Positions 20,246-24,228 of a stretch of DNA of 24,228 bases are shown piece by piece. Position 1 is the first letter of the stretch; every line of letters begins with the position of its first letter. The stretch comes from Cytophagaceae bacterium. Its GTDB lineage: Bacteria > Bacteroidota > Bacteroidia > Cytophagales > Flexibacteraceae. The notes under the pieces were generated by a model. It saw only the letters and a list, made by a program, of their open reading frames with translations. It did no database searches and was not told where the DNA came from. The position numbers and the translations under genes are program-made. Location: the NCBI GenBank assembly GCA_947464365.1, contig CANHWS010000013.1, forward strand, positions 1-24,228, given 5' to 3'.

Positions 20246-22777
20246 ATGAGCAAACTAGAGTTTACGTCTGAGGTTTCGACAGCTGAACAGGCATATACTG
20301 ACATGTATGCCGATGTGGCTGTACCCCGTGCCGTTCCGGGTTTGTTTACCTACCGTGTGCCAATGCTGATGCAGCCACACCTGCTGGTCGGCATGCGAGT
20401 GGTTGTGCAATTTGGGCCACGTGGTGTCCTGACAGGAGTAGTCCATCGCATTCATGGGCAAGCACCGCTGAAGGGTAACGCAAAAGACGTGCTTGACATC
20501 CTAGACCTCTACCCTGCTCTAACGCCAAACCAGTTGAAACTTCACGCCTGGATGGCAGATTATTACCTCTGTACAATTGGCGAGGTAACTAATGCAGCTC
20601 TCCCTGCTGGCCTCAAGATCAGTAGTGAAAGTAGGGTCCAGCTTTATCCTGGCTTCGAATTAGAGGCAGGCCTGAAACTCAATGCCCGCGAGTCTGAACT
20701 TCTGGATCAGCTTCAGCGGCAGGAGTCCATGAGCTATGATGAAGTAGCCGGCCTGCTCCAGACCAAAAGTGTCTATCAGACGCTCAAAAACCTACAAGCC
20801 ATTCGGGCCATCGTCGTTTATGACCAAGCCTACGACAAATACACTCCAAAAAAGGAGAAGCGCGTTCGGCTTGTTGCAAATCTACTAGACGATGATGCTG
20901 CCCTAACCCAGGCCTCGGACTTACTTCATAAAGCCCCTCGCCAATACCAAATCCTGATGGCCTACCTGAAGGAGGTGCCAGTTTGGGACAACCCCGCCGC
21001 AAATGAAAAGGGCCTTACCACGCAATACCTGATCCAGCAGACCAATAGCAACGATTCGGCCGTCAAGGGACTTGTCCAGAAGGGGATCATGGAGCAGTTT
21101 GAGCTGATCATCCCTCGTTTCAGCTTTGGCCCAGTGCCAAGCCCCTATCGGCCCACATTATCTGGTTTGCAACAAGAGGCCCGTCGGTCCATATTGGCTG
21201 GGTTTGATGACCAAAGACCTGTCTTGTTACACGGAATCACAGGTAGCGGCAAAACAGAAATCTACATCAGCCTAGCCAATGATGCCATTGCTTCAGGTCA
21301 ACAAGTCCTGATCCTTCTGCCCGAAATCGCACTAACTGCCCAAATGGTCGATCGGCTACATGCTGCCTTTGGCGAGACACTTGGCGTGTATCATAGTCGC
21401 TTTTCGGACAACGAACGGGTTGAGCTATGGCAGCAGCTACAAGCAGGTGTTATACGGGTAGTGTTGGGTGTGCGGTCGGCCGTTTTCCTGCCTTTTCAAG
21501 ACCTTGGGCTGATCATTGTGGATGAGGAGCACGATACCAGCTATAAGCAATATGACCCCAATCCGCGATACAATGGTCGGGATGTTGCCTTGGTCCTAGG
21601 TCGATTCTATGATGCACCGGTGCTGCTCGGTAGTGGCACACCCGCCATAGATAGCTATTACAAAGGCAAAACCAAGCAATGGCATTTGGTCAGCCTACAA
21701 GAGCGACATGGCACAGCCCTGCTACCTGACATAGCTTGTATAGACCTCCGGACCGAAGTAGCGGCCGACACCATGAATGGGCCATTTTCATCGGCCTTGC
21801 TTAACAAAATTGATGCAGTTGTGGCAGCCAAACACCAAGCGATTTTGTTCCAGAACAGGCGCGGATTTGCGCCACTGATCGTTTGCCAACAATGCGCATC
21901 TTGCCCCGGATGCCCAAATTGCGATGTATCGTTGACCTACCATCAGGTCCAGAGCGAAATGCGCTGCCATTATTGTGGACATAAAGAAAAGGTCCCGAAA
22001 ACTTGTCACCACTGCGGCGCCTCCCACCTCACGACATCTGGTTACGGCACCGAACAGCTTGAGGAACGGCTTGTGGCTCTTCGGCCTAATCTACGTATCA
22101 GACGGATGGACCAAGACACCACCCGCAAAAAGAATAGTTTCAACCGCTTGGTCAAGGAGCTTGAAGATGACCAAGTAGATGTTTTGGTCGGGACCCAGAT
22201 GGTCAGTAAAGGCTTTGACTTTAAGAGGGTGAGCATGGTAGGTGTGTTTGACACAGACCGCCTGATGCACCTACCAAACTACCGCGCCAAGGAGCAAACC
22301 TATCAGCTTATCACGCAAGTGGCTGGGCGCGCTGGCAGGCACAAAACGAAGGGTGAAGTCTATATCCAGACCTACAACCCTTCCCTGCCCCTTATCCAGA
22401 CCATTATCAACCATGACTATGGCCAGCTTTATGAGGCCGAAATCACGGAGCGAGCCACCTACGCTTACCCACCATTTGTTTGGCTAATTGAGCTTACAAT
22501 CAGGCATGCAGACCTAGCCACAGTCATCCGCAGTAGTGAACTGCTGTCCGAGCGCTTAGGGTCCAAAATTGGCAAACATCGGGTCTTGGGTCCTGCTGAG
22601 CCTAGTGTGTCGAAGGTCAGGAACTACTTTTTAAGGACAATCCTGATCAAACTTGAAAAACAAGGCATAAAGCGGGATAATGTCAAAAAGTTAATCGCTG
22701 ATGTCGTTCGGCACCACACGACTGACCTTCCAAACAAAGGTGTTTGGGTTTCGATTGATGTCGATCCTGTCGGGTAA
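20246..22777 (+). CDS. priA: Primosomal protein N' (replication restart helicase PriA)
   Basis: PriA recognises stalled or repaired replication forks and reloads the replicative helicase. The 843-residue protein has the N-terminal 3' DNA-binding domain (ADVAVPRAVPGLFTYRVP, VVVQFGPRGVLTGVV). The helicase core carries Walker A GITGSGKT at 330-337 and the DEEHD box at 426-430. The zinc-binding insert has eight cysteines (Cys547, 550, 553 or 556, 559, 574, 577, 587, 590) in C-x2-C pairs, and Cys553 and Cys556 are both present. The C-terminal helicase motifs are VGTQMVSKGFDFKRV and QVAGRAGRHKTKGEV. Length is normal. The ATG at 20246 follows an in-frame TAG at 20240-20242. A second ATG at 20303 (residue 20) starts at MYADVAVPRAVPG, where many homologues begin, and would fit a normal leader from the promoter at 20232-20239. 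The start is therefore uncertain. Confidence 0.95.
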   Translation: MSKLEFTSEVSTAEQAYTDMYADVAVPRAVPGLFTYRVPMLMQPHLLVGMRVVVQFGPRGVLTGVVHRIHGQAPLKGNAKDVLDILDLYPALTPNQLKLHAWMADYYLCTIGEVTNAALPAGLKISSESRVQLYPGFELEAGLKLNARESELLDQLQRQESMSYDEVAGLLQTKSVYQTLKNLQAIRAIVVYDQAYDKYTPKKEKRVRLVANLLDDDAALTQASDLLHKAPRQYQILMAYLKEVPVWDNPAANEKGLTTQYLIQQTNSNDSAVKGLVQKGIMEQFELIIPRFSFGPVPSPYRPTLSGLQQEARRSILAGFDDQRPVLLHGITGSGKTEIYISLANDAIASGQQVLILLPEIALTAQMVDRLHAAFGETLGVYHSRFSDNERVELWQQLQAGVIRVVLGVRSAVFLPFQDLGLIIVDEEHDTSYKQYDPNPRYNGRDVALVLGRFYDAPVLLGSGTPAIDSYYKGKTKQWHLVSLQERHGTALLPDIACIDLRTEVAADTMNGPFSSALLNKIDAVVAAKHQAILFQNRRGFAPLIVCQQCASCPGCPNCDVSLTYHQVQSEMRCHYCGHKEKVPKTCHHCGASHLTTSGYGTEQLEERLVALRPNLRIRRMDQDTTRKKNSFNRLVKELEDDQVDVLVGTQMVSKGFDFKRVSMVGVFDTDRLMHLPNYRAKEQTYQLITQVAGRAGRHKTKGEVYIQTYNPSLPLIQTIINHDYGQLYEAEITERATYAYPPFVWLIELTIRHADLATVIRSSELLSERLGSKIGKHRVLGPAEPSVSKVRNYFLRTILIKLEKQGIKRDNVKKLIADVVRHHTTDLPNKGVWVSIDVDPVG

Positions 22778-22900
22778 TATCAATAATGTTGTTGCAACTA
22801 CCTATATTGGCCTAGTTTTAATGCCGATGGGTAACTTGCGCCCATTTGTCTCCTATCCCAACACCGACTTATTGCCAGACTACACTGCCGTTCGAGCCGT

Positions 22901-23806
22901 ATGTACCGAAAATTGTTATTTTTTGCAGGCATTTTATACCTAAGTGCAGGTCTCATGGGCTGCGAAGGTGAAAAAGAGCAGACCCCGAACTACATGTACC
23001 GCATTCAGGAGCTCGAGCAAGAGCTAGACTCCTTAAGATCGAGCTACAAGGTTAAGGACGAGCAACTAAATGAAATCACGGCTGCTGTTTCTGCCATTGA
23101 AGACAACATGATGGCCATCAGGGGGCGAGAGCGAACCATTAGGATGCTAGAGCACACCCAAGTACCAAATAGGGTGGTCTATATCAAGCAAGTGTTAGAG
23201 GAAATCAACAATTACCTCCTCCAGAACCGGAAGATCATCACCAAACTGGAGGACAAAATGTCCACGGGTCCTAAGTCAGACCAAGCCAACAAGGTAGTAT
23301 CATCGCTCCGTACGACTGTCTCCCAGATAGAGGTCGAAAGCACCAACCTAAAGTCACAAATCACGGCCCTCAATTCCAAAATCGGCGAGCTTAACAGTAC
23401 CTTAAATCAGAAAGACGCCGAGCTTGAAAAGCGAAACGAAGAGCTACAAACCAAACAAGCCCAGCTTGACGAGCGTACTCGTCAACTAAATACCTGCTTC
23501 TACACTAGTGGTTCTTACCATGATCTGCTTGAAAAAGGTGTGCTTGTCAAAGCTGGGGGTGTCCTAGGTGTTGGCAAAACCCTACGACTGGCCGATAAAC
23601 TTGAAAAAACCGACTTCAAGGCAATCAACATCCGTTACACTACGATCCTAGATTTGGGCAATGGTGTAAAGGCTCAACTAGTAACTGTGCACCCGTCTGA
23701 CAGCTACCGCATCGAGCAGGAAGGCAACGGCAACTACCAACTAGTGGTCACAGATCCTGCACGATTCTGGTCACTGTCTCGGTATATGGTTGCCTTGGTT
23801 GAATAG
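22901..23806 (+). CDS. Coiled-coil lipoprotein of unknown function
   Basis: This 301-residue protein has a signal peptide MYRKLLFFAGILYLSAGLMG and lipobox LMGC, placing the lipidated cysteine at 21. Residues 35-205 are dominated by heptad-like coiled-coil sequence (QELEQELDSLRSS, IEVESTNLKSQITALNSKIG, LEKRNEELQTKQAQLDERT). A globular C-terminal part of about 100 residues follows (NTCFYTSGSYHDLLEKGVLV, GGVLGVGKTLRLADKLEKTD). The layout matches proteins of Bacteroidota that I recall being labelled Cbp1-family collagen-binding adhesin, a label I would treat with caution in a non-pathogen context. The GVGKT stretch is not a Walker A ATPase site, since no nucleotide-binding fold surrounds it. It is predicted to sit on the outer membrane or in the periplasm. 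It follows priA by 123 bases with no terminator, so read-through is possible. Confidence 0.8.
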   Translation: MYRKLLFFAGILYLSAGLMGCEGEKEQTPNYMYRIQELEQELDSLRSSYKVKDEQLNEITAAVSAIEDNMMAIRGRERTIRMLEHTQVPNRVVYIKQVLEEINNYLLQNRKIITKLEDKMSTGPKSDQANKVVSSLRTTVSQIEVESTNLKSQITALNSKIGELNSTLNQKDAELEKRNEELQTKQAQLDERTRQLNTCFYTSGSYHDLLEKGVLVKAGGVLGVGKTLRLADKLEKTDFKAINIRYTTILDLGNGVKAQLVTVHPSDSYRIEQEGNGNYQLVVTDPARFWSLSRYMVALVE

Positions 23807-24109
23807 TGGTTGACAGCATACCACTCTTGCCCCTGTTGACCAAATATTGATTACTTAAGTTGCCTTTTGGTGCATCTTGGTAGCGACCTTGCAAACCAGA
23901 TCAATCTCAGGAAACTGGTGCCGATCTAGTGGCAATTTTGTAGTTTCGCCCGCCCGTTCTGATCAAACACCTTAGGGCGAAGTAAGGATCCATTAGTTGG
24001 ACCATACCCAGTCTGATGACCATTAGATTGGTGTCAAGGTTACCTCATTCTGATCAGAAGCACCTATGAAAACTGAGCCAACAGGCTTGATACTACCTTA
24101 TTATTCAAA
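23807..24109. other. Intergenic region before the epimerase, no gene recognised
   Basis: This 303-base stretch has no convincing gene. It holds a weak hairpin right after the lipoprotein stop (AGTGGT 23805-23810 with ACCACT 23820-23825). It also holds an inverted repeat TTCGCCC/GGGCGAA (23945-23951 and 23975-23981) and a 12-base palindrome at 24048-24059. No exact TAnnTTTG promoter box was found. Confidence 0.5.
24048..24059. promoter_or_regulatory. 12-base palindrome TTCTGATCAGAA upstream of the epimerase
   Basis: TTCTGATCAGAA is a perfect palindrome 50 bases before the ATG at 24110. A partial copy, TTCTGATCAAA, occurs at 23957-23967, and both are followed by CACCT. The position suits an operator, but palindromes of this length occur by chance a few times in a window of this size. 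Confidence 0.3.
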
Positions 24110-24228
24110 ATGAAATACCATCTCGTTTCAGGTGCCTGCGGTTTCGTGGGGCGCAACCTGGTCAAGCGACTGCTCAGCACCACCACAGACAACATTGTGA
24201 TCGTTGATGACCTTAGTGTAGGCACTCA
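24110..24228 (+). CDS. NAD-dependent epimerase/dehydratase, N-terminal part (cut by window edge)
   Basis: Only 39 complete codons are visible, starting MKYHLVSGACGFVGRNLVKR and continuing NIVIVDDLSVGT. The GACGFVG motif at 8-14 is the GxxGxxG dinucleotide loop of extended short-chain dehydrogenases, and VDDLSVGT matches the second strand that selects NAD. The family includes UDP-glucose 4-epimerase, UDP-glucuronate decarboxylase and dTDP-glucose dehydratase. The catalytic Tyr-x-x-x-Lys lies beyond the edge, so the exact activity cannot be told. With the Gfo/Idh/MocA gene at 12172-13179 it is a second possible surface-sugar enzyme in the window, but the two are 11 kb apart. Confidence 0.85.
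   Translation, partial: MKYHLVSGACGFVGRNLVKRLLSTTTDNIVIVDDLSVGT

Noticed and set aside
23560..23590. GVGKT-like stretch in the coiled-coil lipoprotein as a possible ATP-binding loop
   Set aside because: The protein is a predicted extracytoplasmic lipoprotein and lacks the surrounding Rossmann-like strands and a Walker B motif.
1..24228. CRISPR arrays, toxin-antitoxin or phage-defence systems, prophage, insertion sequences, tRNA or rRNA genes
   Set aside because: No regularly spaced repeats, transposase, integrase, nuclease or reverse-transcriptase genes, or tRNA-like folds were recognised by eye in any gap.

Overview
The window looks like ordinary chromosomal DNA of a Bacteroidota (Bacteroidetes-type) bacterium. 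The reasons are exact TAnnTTTG promoter boxes upstream of several genes, no obvious Shine-Dalgarno sequences, a protein with a type IX secretion C-terminal domain, several lipoproteins, small families I associate with this phylum (a DUF6787-like protein, a fused E1 alpha/beta dehydrogenase, a coiled-coil lipoprotein), and genes for menaquinone (menE) and lipid A (lpxB). The order or family cannot be settled from the sequence alone. I see no rRNA, tRNA, CRISPR array, insertion sequence or phage gene.

Layout. Positions 1-575 (minus) hold the N-terminal third or less of aconitase. It faces away from a cyanophycinase (896-1774, plus), and the two are separated by back-to-back promoters that share a 13-base core. 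The cell-division DNA translocase FtsK follows (1877-4477), converging on a small conserved protein (5045-4710, minus). A small DUF6787-like membrane protein (5337-5696, plus) overlaps tail-to-tail with menE. A five-gene minus-strand run then reads, in order of transcription, fused 2-oxoacid dehydrogenase E1 (12032-9597), FecCD-type ABC permease (9549-8530), 6-pyruvoyl-tetrahydropterin synthase/QueD family (8525-8109), lpxB (7992-6850) and menE (6794-5664). A Gfo/Idh/MocA oxidoreductase (13179-12172, minus) lies upstream of that run.

From 13465 onward every gene is on the plus strand, and most are separated by clear hairpins: a lipoprotein, pyruvate dehydrogenase E1 alpha, an AhpE/Bcp-like peroxiredoxin, a TerB-like protein, a POT peptide transporter, an unknown conserved protein, a secreted DUF4397-like protein with a T9SS sorting domain, PriA, a coiled-coil lipoprotein and the start of a sugar-nucleotide epimerase/dehydratase.

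How the genes fit together. The content is mostly housekeeping: central carbon metabolism (aconitase, pyruvate dehydrogenase, fused E1), envelope building (lpxB, lipoproteins, Gfo/Idh/MocA enzyme, epimerase), division and replication restart (ftsK, priA) and nutrient uptake (POT, FecCD). I did not find a convincing new multi-gene system. The points most worth a second look are regulatory or biochemical: the altered thiamine/Mg motif (GNA and DD in place of GDG and NN) in the fused E1, the shared divergent promoter core, a repeated TGCTAATTAG element ahead of the fused E1, a structured element between convergent genes, and the very short or absent leader of priA.
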